Assembly: GCA_020853075.1 (NCBI GenBank) | Contig: JADYZS010000185.1 | Span: 1-5,999, forward strand | Direction of reading: 5' to 3' | Length of the DNA stretch: 5,999 nucleotides | Origin: Anaerolineae bacterium | Lineage (GTDB): Bacteria; Chloroflexota; Anaerolineae; JADYZS01 | Shown: positions 1 to 5,989 of the stretch, piece after piece | How positions within the stretch are numbered: position 1 is the first letter of the stretch | Layout: every line of letters begins with the position of its first letter | The notes under the pieces: model-generated | Told to the model about the DNA's origin: nothing | Databases searched by the model: none | What the model saw: the letters and a program-made list of their open reading frames with translations, nothing else | Position numbers and translations under genes: made by a program

Positions 1-2
1 CC

Positions 3-1616
3 ACCGCGATCATGCAACTGGTGGAGCAGGGCAAAGTTGACCTCCATACCGATGTGAACGAGTATCTGAAGCGGCTCCAATTGCCGAGGAATTACGCACG
101 ACCTGTCACCATCGCAGACCTGTTAACCCACACCGCCGGTCTGGATTGGGATTTAGACGACATCGGCACTGTGGCACGTAGGGCCTCGGAGATGCAGCCG
201 TTAGCGCAGTTCCTCGTCTCCCAGCCCCCCGCGCGCATTTGGCCGCCGGGTAAGCAATATCTCTATAGCAACGGTGCTTATGACCTGCTCGGTTTCGTGG
301 TTGAAGAAGTGTCGGGGCTTCCCTTCGCGCAATACGTTGATGAAAACATCTTGCAACCATTGGACATGCACCGCACCAGCTTCTTGCAACCGCCGCCCAT
401 GTCAGACGACCTGGCAACGGCCTATGAATATGTAGATGGGGCATTCCGCGCGGTTCCGCTACCTTATTATCACAATCCTCCTTCCCGGTCGCTGACGGCC
501 TCTGCCACAGACATCGCACACTTCATGCTTGCTCATCTGCAACAGGGGAGGTACGGCAACGGTCGTATCCTCCAGGAGTCTACCGCGCGGGAGATGCAGG
601 CCCAGCATTTCACTTACCGCGCCGGTGAACCGGGAGCGGCCTATGGCTTTGATGAGTTCGTGCGCAACGGCGTGCCGGGGATTTCCAAATGGGGAGTAGA
701 CCTCGGAGCCCACAGCGGACTATATTTGCTGCCCGACCAGGACTGGGGCTATTTCATCTCCTACAATGGAAATGATGGTTTCCAGTTCATCAACTTCTTG
801 ACCGACCAGATCTTTGACCACTACTATCCGCTATCGGATGAACCTGTCCCACCCCAGCTGCCCGCCGATTTCCAAGCGCGCGCACGCCGGTTCACGGGCA
901 TCTATCGTTCAACTGGCTACTCCCATCACACCGTTGCGAAACTGGGCATGCTGCTCTGGGGCCCCTATCCACAGGTAACCGCGCCGGGTGATGGGACTCT
1001 GCAAGTTCGCTTCTCGCAGGACGATAAGAATATACTGCAATTAGTGGAGGTCGGCTCCCTCTTCTTCCAGTCTCCCGATGGAAAGACCCGCATCGTCTTC
1101 GTAGAAGATGGGCAAGGGAACATCACTCACATGGCTTCAGGCCAGTGGGTCACCGAGAAAGTACCCTGGTATAAGACTGCTGCCTTCCATACAGGCCTCC
1201 TGGGAATCTATGTTGTAGCCTTCGCCGTCATGGCATTGATCTCACCTGTATCGTCCCTGATCCGTCGGCGGCGGGGGCAACCGCCTCCGGTTGCACGCCT
1301 CCCGCGGCCCACGAGGCTCCTAACAGCGTTGGCTGCTGCTCTCAACCTCACCATGTTGGCCCTTATGGCTGTTTTACTCCCGCAAAGCGACCGTCTCGGC
1401 CTGGAGTATGGGATGCCCCCTGTGTTGGCTGCGGTGCTTGCCATCCCGATTGTGACCACAATCCTTTCCGTCGGCGCGCTGATCTCTGCCGGGCTGGCCT
1501 GGAAAAACCGATATGGGTCTCTCGCCGGGCGTGTAGCCTACTCTCTAGGCGTAGTGATCCTGCTCGCTTTCATCCCGTTCCTGCTGTATTGGAACCTATT
1601 GGGGTTCAGATGGTGA
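3..1616 (+). CDS. Serine hydrolase, beta-lactamase/peptidase S12 family, with C-terminal membrane domain (5' truncated)
   Basis: This is the 3' part of a penicillin-binding-protein-like serine hydrolase. The frame is open to the window edge and reads T-A-I before the first ATG at base 12. That matches the helix following the catalytic SxxK motif in this family, so SxxK and any signal peptide lie upstream and the ATG at 12 is internal. Counting from that ATG, the second motif YSN is at residues 85-87 and the third motif, here HSG, is at 234-236. Residues about 289-378 form a beta-rich domain often found after the catalytic domain in this family. Four hydrophobic segments follow (about 393-415, 436-456, 470-495, 506-530), with a basic RRRR stretch after the first. 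The catalytic domain is presumably outside the membrane. The substrate cannot be told; options include peptides, D-amino-acid substrates and esters. The gene ends 37 nt before purQ, and no functional link to purine synthesis is evident. Confidence 0.9.
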   Translation, partial: TAIMQLVEQGKVDLHTDVNEYLKRLQLPRNYARPVTIADLLTHTAGLDWDLDDIGTVARRASEMQPLAQFLVSQPPARIWPPGKQYLYSNGAYDLLGFVVEEVSGLPFAQYVDENILQPLDMHRTSFLQPPPMSDDLATAYEYVDGAFRAVPLPYYHNPPSRSLTASATDIAHFMLAHLQQGRYGNGRILQESTAREMQAQHFTYRAGEPGAAYGFDEFVRNGVPGISKWGVDLGAHSGLYLLPDQDWGYFISYNGNDGFQFINFLTDQIFDHYYPLSDEPVPPQLPADFQARARRFTGIYRSTGYSHHTVAKLGMLLWGPYPQVTAPGDGTLQVRFSQDDKNILQLVEVGSLFFQSPDGKTRIVFVEDGQGNITHMASGQWVTEKVPWYKTAAFHTGLLGIYVVAFAVMALISPVSSLIRRRRGQPPPVARLPRPTRLLTALAAALNLTMLALMAVLLPQSDRLGLEYGMPPVLAAVLAIPIVTTILSVGALISAGLAWKNRYGSLAGRVAYSLGVVILLAFIPFLLYWNLLGFRW

Positions 1617-1653
1617 TCAAAAAAGGCCACAGTTTCATGGGAGTAGTAAGTTG

Positions 1654-2499
1654 ATGCGACCTCCTGTGCTTATCCTTCATGCCACCGGCACGAACCGGGA
1701 CCGCGAGGTGGCCTGGGCGGTGGCACTGGCGGGCGGCGCGCCGGAGATCGTCCACGTCAACCAGCTGGTGGCAGGCGAGCGGCGATTAACCGATTACCGC
1801 ATGATGGTGCTGCCGGGGGGCTTCTCCTACGGCGATGACCTGGGCGCGGGGCGGCTGTGGGCTCTGGATTTGCTCCACCGGCTAGCCGACGATGTGGTTG
1901 ACTTCGCCCGCCGCCGTCGCCCGGTACTGGGCATCTGCAACGGCTTCCAGGCGCTGGTGAAGGCGGGGGTGTTGCCGGGTGGAAATAACCTCTCTCCGCC
2001 CCCTTCCCCCTCCTCTCCCCCACTGGGGGAGAGGAGGGGGAGAGGAGGGGGAGAAGAGAGGTCTGCCCCTCTCGCCACGCTCACCCGCAACGCATCAGGG
2101 CGCTTTGAGTGCCGGTGGGTGTGGCTGCGCCCACAGAATGATAGCCGCTGCCTCTTCACCCAGGGGCTGGAGGAGATGATCTATTGCCCGGTGGCGCACG
2201 GGGAGGGGAATTTCGTGCCGCGCGACGATGCGGTGCTGCACGCGCTGCAGGCCAACGGCCAGATCGCCTTGACCTACGCGGTGCCCGACGGCAGCGCGGC
2301 TGATTATCCCTGGAACCCCAACGGTTCCGTCGCGAGCATTGCAGGCGTCTGCGACGCGGGCGGGACGATCCTGGGCCTCATGCCTCACCCGGAGGATCAC
2401 ATCATGCCGGAGCAGCGGCCCGATTTCGCCCGCGGTGGCCGCGGCAACCTGGGCCTGGCGCTCTGGCAGAAGGCGGTGCGCTACGCGGCAGAGGTGTAG
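1654..2499 (+). CDS. purQ: Phosphoribosylformylglycinamidine synthase subunit I (PurQ), with an in-frame palindromic insertion
   Basis: PurQ is the glutaminase subunit of FGAM synthase. It hydrolyses glutamine and passes ammonia to PurL, with PurS, to convert FGAR to FGAM. Class I glutamine amidotransferase signatures are clear: GGFSYGDD at about residues 55-62, the nucleophile cysteine in GICNGFQ (C95, codon at 1936), and the His and Glu of PHPED (H245, E247). VAHGEGNF and NPNGS are also family motifs. Start choice: TTG (1651) and ATG (1654) are adjacent; GGAG at 1640-1643 could serve either, and ATG is preferred. The protein is about 281 residues, longer than short PurQ proteins such as the B. 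subtilis one (about 227). Part of the excess is a low-complexity Pro/Ser then Gly/Arg/Glu stretch at about residues 112-137, encoded by a palindromic repeat between VLPGG and ATLTRN. It sits in a loop between the nucleophile region and the next strand, so activity is probably retained. purS and purL are not in the window. Confidence 0.95.
   Translation: MRPPVLILHATGTNRDREVAWAVALAGGAPEIVHVNQLVAGERRLTDYRMMVLPGGFSYGDDLGAGRLWALDLLHRLADDVVDFARRRRPVLGICNGFQALVKAGVLPGGNNLSPPPSPSSPPLGERRGRGGGEERSAPLATLTRNASGRFECRWVWLRPQNDSRCLFTQGLEEMIYCPVAHGEGNFVPRDDAVLHALQANGQIALTYAVPDGSAADYPWNPNGSVASIAGVCDAGGTILGLMPHPEDHIMPEQRPDFARGGRGNLGLALWQKAVRYAAEV
1988..2062. repeat. 75-bp palindromic element inserted in frame in purQ
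   Basis: The element has 8-bp terminal inverted repeats, acctctct (1988-1995) and agagaggt (2055-2062). Inside is a perfect 17-bp stem, 2005-2021 pairing with 2025-2041, around the 3-nt loop act. The right arm is a G-rich tandem array of an 11-bp unit (gggggagagga at 2025 and 2036, partial at 2047). The 75-bp length is exactly 25 codons. Taking it out would leave LPGGNTAPLATLTRN, which reads like an uninterrupted PurQ loop. No clear target-site duplication is visible. The core resembles the purQ-purC intergenic hairpin (C-rich arm, 3-nt loop, G-rich arm). I infer a dispersed palindromic or miniature mobile repeat; its copy number is unknown from this window. Confidence 0.8.
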
Positions 2500-2520
2500 A
2501 GCAGCGATAGAATTTTAGAT

Positions 2521-2600
2521 GGCCCCCACCCTGGCCCTCCCCCGCAAAGCGGGGGAGGGTGGCCTGCCTGCCCAGGCTTGCCGGGGAAAGGCCAGGAAGG
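2521..2600. repeat. Intergenic G+C-rich palindromic repeat between purQ and purC
   Basis: A perfect 11-bp stem pairs 2535-2545 with 2549-2559 around the loop aaa. The outer sequence ccacc (2526-2530) can also pair with ggtgg (2558-2562) if a short left-hand bulge is allowed. A second small hairpin follows: gcctg (2562-2566) with caggc (2573-2577). The C-rich arm, 3-nt loop and G-rich arm match the style of the element inside purQ, suggesting a related family. There is no T-run after the stem, so it does not look like an intrinsic terminator. It could still affect mRNA stability or the relative expression of purQ and purC. Boundaries are approximate. Confidence 0.65.
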
Positions 2601-2612
2601 GGCTGAGTACGT

Positions 2613-2620
2613 TAGGAGGT
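2613..2620 (+). promoter_or_regulatory. Strong ribosome binding site of purC
   Basis: The sequence taggaggt is a near-perfect Shine-Dalgarno site 6 nt before the ATG at 2627. It fixes the purC start there. The open frame extends upstream to an ATG at 2519, but that stretch translates the palindromic repeat and has no good ribosome binding site. Confidence 0.85.
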
Positions 2621-2626
2621 TCCACC

Positions 2627-3433
2627 ATGACCATTCAGTTCGGCTCCAAACTGGCCGAGGGCAAGACCAAGATTGTCTATGCCCACCCGACCGATCCGGC
2701 GATTTGCTACCTGTTCCACAAGGACGGTATCACCGCGGGCGATGGCGCGCGGCGCAGCACCATCGTGGGCAAAGGCGCGCTCGCGGGGCGAACGACGGCC
2801 AACGTCTTTCGTTTACTTGCGCAGGCCGGCATCCCAACCCATTTTGTGGACGCGCCCGCGCCCGACTTGATGCTCGTCCGCCGTTGCACGATGATCCCGT
2901 TGGAAGTCGTGATGCGGCGCATCGCTACCGGCTCCTACCTTAAACGCCACCCGGAGGTATCAGAAGGGACGCGCTTTGATCCGCTGCCGGTGGAGTTCTT
3001 CCTGAAAGATGATGCCCGCCACGACCCCCAGGTAACCGAGACGGAGATCGCGCGCGACGGCATCGCTTCGGCAGGCGAGGTAGAGACTATGGCGGAGATG
3101 GGCCGCCGCGTCTTCGCCATCCTGGAGCAGGCGTGGGCCGGGCTGGGCGTGCAACTGGTGGATATGAAGATAGAGTTTGGCCGCGAAGCGTCCCGTCGCT
3201 TGCACCTAGTCGGCGCAAGCCGACAAGGCACGCGGGGCCGCGCTGGGCAGGGCGCGCTCCTGGTGGCCGACGTGATAGACAACGACTCCTGGCGGCTGTG
3301 GCCTGGCGGCGACAAGAGCCAGATGCTGGACAAGCAGATTTACCGGAACATGAAAGAGGTCACCGCCGAGGGGCTGGAGGGGTTGAAGGCCAAGTACGCG
3401 CAGGTGGCGGAGTTGACAGGGAGGTTCGTGTAA
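2627..3433 (+). CDS. purC: SAICAR synthetase (PurC), animal PAICS-like type, with a short in-frame insertion
   Basis: PurC ligates CAIR and aspartate with ATP to give SAICAR. The 268-residue product shows EGKTKIVY (11-18), ITAGDGARR (35-43), the IPLEVVMRRIATGSYLKR block (90-107), KDDARHDP (127-134), DMKIEFG (179-185) and LLVADVIDNDSWRLW (211-225). These blocks, and GDKSQMLDKQIYRNMKEVT after them, resemble the SAICAR synthetase half of animal PAICS more than the short E. coli type. Between KIEFG and LLVADVID, where I would expect a turn of about 7-8 residues, there are 25. The extra 19 residues (187-205) are encoded by a hairpin-forming insertion bounded by 7-bp direct repeats. The site lies in a beta-hairpin turn near a conserved acidic ADVIDND motif, so it may be tolerated. 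The start is set by the Shine-Dalgarno site at 2613-2620. purE begins 3 nt after the stop, so translation is likely coupled. Confidence 0.95.
   Translation: MTIQFGSKLAEGKTKIVYAHPTDPAICYLFHKDGITAGDGARRSTIVGKGALAGRTTANVFRLLAQAGIPTHFVDAPAPDLMLVRRCTMIPLEVVMRRIATGSYLKRHPEVSEGTRFDPLPVEFFLKDDARHDPQVTETEIARDGIASAGEVETMAEMGRRVFAILEQAWAGLGVQLVDMKIEFGREASRRLHLVGASRQGTRGRAGQGALLVADVIDNDSWRLWPGGDKSQMLDKQIYRNMKEVTAEGLEGLKAKYAQVAELTGRFV
3179..3242. repeat. 57-bp in-frame palindromic insertion in purC flanked by 7-bp direct repeats
   Basis: The heptamer ggccgcg occurs at 3179-3185 and again at 3236-3242, exactly 57 bp (19 codons) apart. Between the copies lies a hairpin: gtcggc (3209-3214), loop gcaa, gccgac (3219-3224), extended past an A/A mismatch by cct/agg (3205-3207 with 3226-3228). 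Imperfect pairing continues to about 3197 and 3234. Deleting one heptamer plus the intervening DNA gives FGRAGQGALLVADVID, a normal loop length for SAICAR synthetase. The heptamers are therefore a candidate target-site duplication. The region is G+C rich, so a 7-bp match alone is weak evidence; the frame, hairpin and loop length support it together. Its sequence differs from the purQ element, so it may be a different family. Confidence 0.65.
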
Positions 3434-3436
3434 AAC

Positions 3437-3928
3437 ATGCCGAACCCGCGCGTCATCATTATTCTCGGCTCCAAGTCCGACCTGGAACACGGCAAGGCGA
3501 TCCAGAGTGCGCTGGCCGAGTTCGGCGTCGCCAGTGAGACGCGCATCGCCTCGGCGCACAAAAGCCCGGCGCACCTCCTGCGCGTATTGGCCGAATACGA
3601 GGCGGCGGGAGGCACAAGACTTTACATAACCGTCGCCGGGCGCTCCAATGCCTTGAGCGGCTTCGTGGATGCCCAGGTCGCCGCGCCGGTCATCGCCTGC
3701 CCGCCTTATAGCGACCGCTTCGCTGGGGGCGACCTCTTCTCGTCATTGCGGATGCCGGGCGGCGTCGCGCCCGCGGTGGTGTTGGAGCCGGCCGGCGCCG
3801 CGCTCCTGGCTGTGAAGATATTGGGCCTGGCGGAACATACACTGGCGGAGCAGGTAGCCGCGCGGCAGCGCGCAGTGGTGGAGACGTTAATCAGAGATGA
3901 TGCAGAAGTGCGGAGTAAGGGTCAGTGA
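3437..3928 (+). CDS. purE: AIR carboxylase, class II PurE-like
   Basis: The 163-residue product has the PurE fold signatures GSKSD (11-15), SAHKSP (39-44), VAGRSN (66-71), PVIACPP (84-90) and SLRMPGGVAP (103-112). Class I bacterial PurE (N5-CAIR mutase) typically has SAHRTP and GAGGAAHLPG. The SAHK, AGRSN and CPP versions here match the carboxylase half of animal PAICS and class II bacterial PurE, such as the characterised Treponema denticola enzyme. Class II enzymes carboxylate AIR directly with CO2, so neither PurK nor N5-CAIR is needed; no purK is in this window. The ATG at 3437 is 3 nt after the purC stop, and a Shine-Dalgarno-like agggaggt (3418-3425) lies inside the purC end. The stop codon overlaps a possible GTG start of purF. 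The family call is very firm and the class II call is strong from motifs, but activity is inferred. Confidence 0.93.
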   Translation: MPNPRVIIILGSKSDLEHGKAIQSALAEFGVASETRIASAHKSPAHLLRVLAEYEAAGGTRLYITVAGRSNALSGFVDAQVAAPVIACPPYSDRFAGGDLFSSLRMPGGVAPAVVLEPAGAALLAVKILGLAEHTLAEQVAARQRAVVETLIRDDAEVRSKGQ

Positions 3929-3931
3929 ATC

Positions 3932-3937
3932 AGGGGG
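3932..3937 (+). promoter_or_regulatory. Likely ribosome binding site of purF
   Basis: The purine run aggggg lies 5 nt before the ATG at 3943 and supports that start. The alternative GTG at 3925 overlaps the purE stop in a GTGA arrangement typical of translational coupling and has only a weaker ggag (3912-3915) upstream. Both starts give a propeptide that would be removed, so the mature protein is the same. Confidence 0.5.
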
Positions 3938-3942
3938 ATGTG

Positions 3943-5409
3943 ATGGCAGAAGGGTTAAGAGAGGATAGACCGCGCGAGGCGTGTGGCGTCTTTGGCATCT
4001 ATGCGCCAGAGCGCGACGTGGCGCGCCTGACCTTCTTTGCGCTCTACGCCTTGCAGCATCGCGGCCAGGAGAGCGCGGGCATCGCGACCTCCGATGGCCG
4101 GAGCGCGCACATCCACAAGAGCATGGGCCTGGTCTCCCAGGTCTTCAACGAGGAGAACCTGCGCCCGCTGGTAGGCCATGCGGCCATCGCGCACAACCGC
4201 TATTCCACCACAGGCTCCAGCGTCCTGCGCAACGCGCAGCCATACCTGATTGAGACGCTATACGGGCCGCTGGGCGTGGGGCACAACGGCAACCTGACCA
4301 ACGCGCTCGTCTTGCGCCGCAAGTTGTTGGAAAAAGGCGTGGGGCTCTCCAGCACCAGCGATTCCGAGGTCATTACCCAGATGCTGGCCGGGATGCCGGG
4401 GCCGGCGTGGGAGCCGCGCATCGCCGCCTTCATGGCCGAGGCCGAGGGCGCGTACTCTCTCACGATTCTCACGCGCGATGCCGTCTTCGGTGTGCGCGAC
4501 CCCTGGGGCCTGCGCCCTTTGGTCATCGGGCGCTTCGCGGGCGGCGACGGCTGGTGCGTCGCCAGCGAGTCGTGTGCGCTCTCCACCATCGGCGCGGAGT
4601 ACGTGCGCGAGGTCGCGCCGGGTGAGATCGTGCGGCTGGACGTGAACGGCCTCACGGCGACCCAGGGCCGCGCCCGCGAGCAGCGTGCGCTCTGCATCTT
4701 TGAGTTCATCTATTTCGCCCGCCCCGATTCCTTGCTGGACGACCAGGTGGTGCATCGCGTGCGGGTACGGCTGGGGCGCGAACTGGCGCGGGAGCAGCCC
4801 GCCGACGCCGACCTGGTCATCGGCGTGCCCGATTCGGCCACGCCCGCCGCCGTCGGCTATGCCGAAGAGTCGGGCATCCCCTTCGGCGAGGGCCTCATCA
4901 AGAATCGCTACATCGGGCGCACCTTCATCCAGCCCGATGAGGGGCTGCGCCGCCTGGGTGTTGCCTTGAAGTTCAACCCGTTGCCGTCAAACCTGAAAGG
5001 GAAGCGAATCGTCCTGGTGGACGACAGCATCGTGCGGGGAAACACGAGCGGCCCGCTGGTGCGGCTGCTGCGGGACGGCGGCGCGCGCGAGGTGCACATG
5101 CGCATCACGTCGCCACCCATCCGCCACCCCTGCTTCATGGGGGTGGACATGGCGACCTACAACGAACTGATCGCCCACCGGATGACGGTAGAGGAGATTC
5201 GCGAGCACCTGGGCTGCGACTCGCTGGGCTATCTGAGCCTGGACGGGTTGGAGCGCGCCGTCAGCGAAGAAGTGGGGAACGGCACCAGCCCCATCGGCCG
5301 CGGCTACTGCAACGCGTGCTTCTCCGGCAGTTATCCTATCCGGCTGGAGGAGTGGTGGTTGAGCGAGGACCGGATTAAGTTGGCGTTTGAGGGGACGCTG
5401 CCGGGGTAG
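3943..5409 (+). CDS. purF: Amidophosphoribosyltransferase (PurF), iron-sulfur type with propeptide
   Basis: PurF catalyses the committed step of purine synthesis: PRPP plus glutamine to phosphoribosylamine. The N-terminal Ntn-hydrolase glutaminase domain starts at Cys14 in REACGVFG; the preceding 13 residues are a propeptide expected to be cleaved to expose the nucleophile. Other glutaminase motifs are LQHRGQESAG, HNRYST and GHNGNL. The C-terminal phosphoribosyltransferase domain has the PRPP loop VLVDDSIVRGNTS (about 357-369). Four cysteines match the [4Fe-4S] ligands of B. subtilis PurF: C251 (ALCIFEFIYFARPDS), C397 (HPCFMG), C456 and C459 (YCNACFSGSYP). The enzyme is thus probably of the oxygen-sensitive, cluster-containing B. 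subtilis type. Length is about 488 residues, normal for the family, with no insertion like those in purQ and purC. The alternative GTG start at 3925 would add six residues. The gene overlaps or closely follows purE, indicating co-transcription. Feedback regulation by nucleotides is family knowledge and not seen here. Confidence 0.97.
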   Translation: MAEGLREDRPREACGVFGIYAPERDVARLTFFALYALQHRGQESAGIATSDGRSAHIHKSMGLVSQVFNEENLRPLVGHAAIAHNRYSTTGSSVLRNAQPYLIETLYGPLGVGHNGNLTNALVLRRKLLEKGVGLSSTSDSEVITQMLAGMPGPAWEPRIAAFMAEAEGAYSLTILTRDAVFGVRDPWGLRPLVIGRFAGGDGWCVASESCALSTIGAEYVREVAPGEIVRLDVNGLTATQGRAREQRALCIFEFIYFARPDSLLDDQVVHRVRVRLGRELAREQPADADLVIGVPDSATPAAVGYAEESGIPFGEGLIKNRYIGRTFIQPDEGLRRLGVALKFNPLPSNLKGKRIVLVDDSIVRGNTSGPLVRLLRDGGAREVHMRITSPPIRHPCFMGVDMATYNELIAHRMTVEEIREHLGCDSLGYLSLDGLERAVSEEVGNGTSPIGRGYCNACFSGSYPIRLEEWWLSEDRIKLAFEGTLPG

Positions 5410-5437
5410 AAACAACCCGACCTATGGTGGTGAAGCC

Positions 5438-5989
5438 ATGGCAAGTCTGCAAGCAGACAACTATGACCTCTTCCAAAAGGCACTAGCCAAAGTTCTTGGC
5501 GCACTAGCTATTCAACTTGTCGAAGAGTCTAAGGAAGAGTTTGGAGAAGCATTAGGGAATCGACTGTATGACCTCGATGGCCCAAGAACGATATCAAGAG
5601 AAGCCTTGCCGCTGGAAAAGTTCCATGGAATGCTCTTGGAGGGTGTGCGGGAGATAGATGACTCATTTCAGATAATTACCCACGATATTCCGTTCTACAT
5701 AAGCCATTTTCCGCCGAGGTCTGCCAACGTCTCTAGGACGAAGTATTTACAGTATCACATAGGCAACTATCTCAACCAGATTTATATTTTACGAGAAAGA
5801 ATGGAGGCCTATAGGGACTGTGTGCTCGAAGCGTACCATGGAGACAGCCGCCTATCTGAAATGGGGCCTCAGCTTAGTACAGCGTTGCGTAAATTCGGTG
5901 CGAGTTGCACAGGCACTGCATATACAAGCTGTAGTCATCTTGACCCCAGGATTACGCGACATTTAGTATGTACCGTCCACATCCTATAG
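5438..5989 (+). CDS. Hypothetical protein, possibly HEPN-like helical protein
   Basis: I do not firmly recognise this 183-residue product. The start chosen is the ATG at 5438; the frame stays open upstream, but only by overlapping the end of purF. A convincing Shine-Dalgarno site is lacking (weak ggtggtgaag at 5427-5436). The protein looks mostly helical and soluble, with no signal peptide or membrane segment. An arginine and a histidine spaced R-x6-H occur at residues 100-107 (RTKYLQYH), followed by a long amphipathic stretch (NYLNQIYILRERM). This spacing fits the HEPN-domain pattern, but so short a motif is weak evidence. The last about 30 residues are Cys/Thr/His rich and look less protein-like than the rest. 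Base composition is clearly more A+T rich than the pur genes, so the gene may have a different origin. It starts 28 nt after purF, but membership of the operon is doubtful. Confidence 0.6.
   Translation: MASLQADNYDLFQKALAKVLGALAIQLVEESKEEFGEALGNRLYDLDGPRTISREALPLEKFHGMLLEGVREIDDSFQIITHDIPFYISHFPPRSANVSRTKYLQYHIGNYLNQIYILRERMEAYRDCVLEAYHGDSRLSEMGPQLSTALRKFGASCTGTAYTSCSHLDPRITRHLVCTVHIL

Larger units (their letters stand above)
1654..5409 (+). other. Predicted purQ-purC-purE-purF transcription unit
   Basis: Four purine genes on one strand are separated by 127, 3 and 14 nt, or overlap by 4 nt if purF starts at its GTG. They encode steps 1 (PurF), part of 4 (PurQ), 6 (PurE) and 7 (PurC) on the route to IMP. 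Only 37 nt precede purQ, with no recognisable purine riboswitch or convincing promoter, so transcription may start inside or upstream of the hydrolase gene. No terminator is seen after purF. Confidence 0.7.

Noticed and set aside
1617..1653. Promoter, PurR site or purine riboswitch before purQ
   Set aside because: Only 37 nt are available and no convincing -35/-10 pair or structured aptamer is visible.
1978..2070. purQ as a pseudogene because of the low-complexity stretch
   Set aside because: The frame is intact, the catalytic Cys, His and Glu are all present, and the insertion is in a loop and a multiple of three.
1827..2159. Minus-strand open frame across the purQ palindrome
   Set aside because: It is low-complexity Ser/Pro/Gly sequence from the repeat, and the + strand is clearly purQ.
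2535..2559. Intrinsic terminator between purQ and purC
   Set aside because: The stem is strong but no T-run follows it on the + strand, and the next gene continues the same pathway.
2519..2626. In-frame upstream extension of purC starting at the ATG at 2519
   Set aside because: It translates the intergenic palindromic repeat, has no good ribosome binding site, and has no counterpart in SAICAR synthetases. The ATG at 2627 has an excellent Shine-Dalgarno site.
4200..4755. Long open frames on the minus strand opposite purF
   Set aside because: They are typical shadows of a high-G+C gene: no recognisable domain, and the + strand encodes a full PurF with all catalytic motifs.
5387..5437. Upstream start for the last gene, overlapping purF
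   Set aside because: It would encode an Arg-rich leader that is just purF in another frame. The ATG at 5438 begins a more protein-like sequence.
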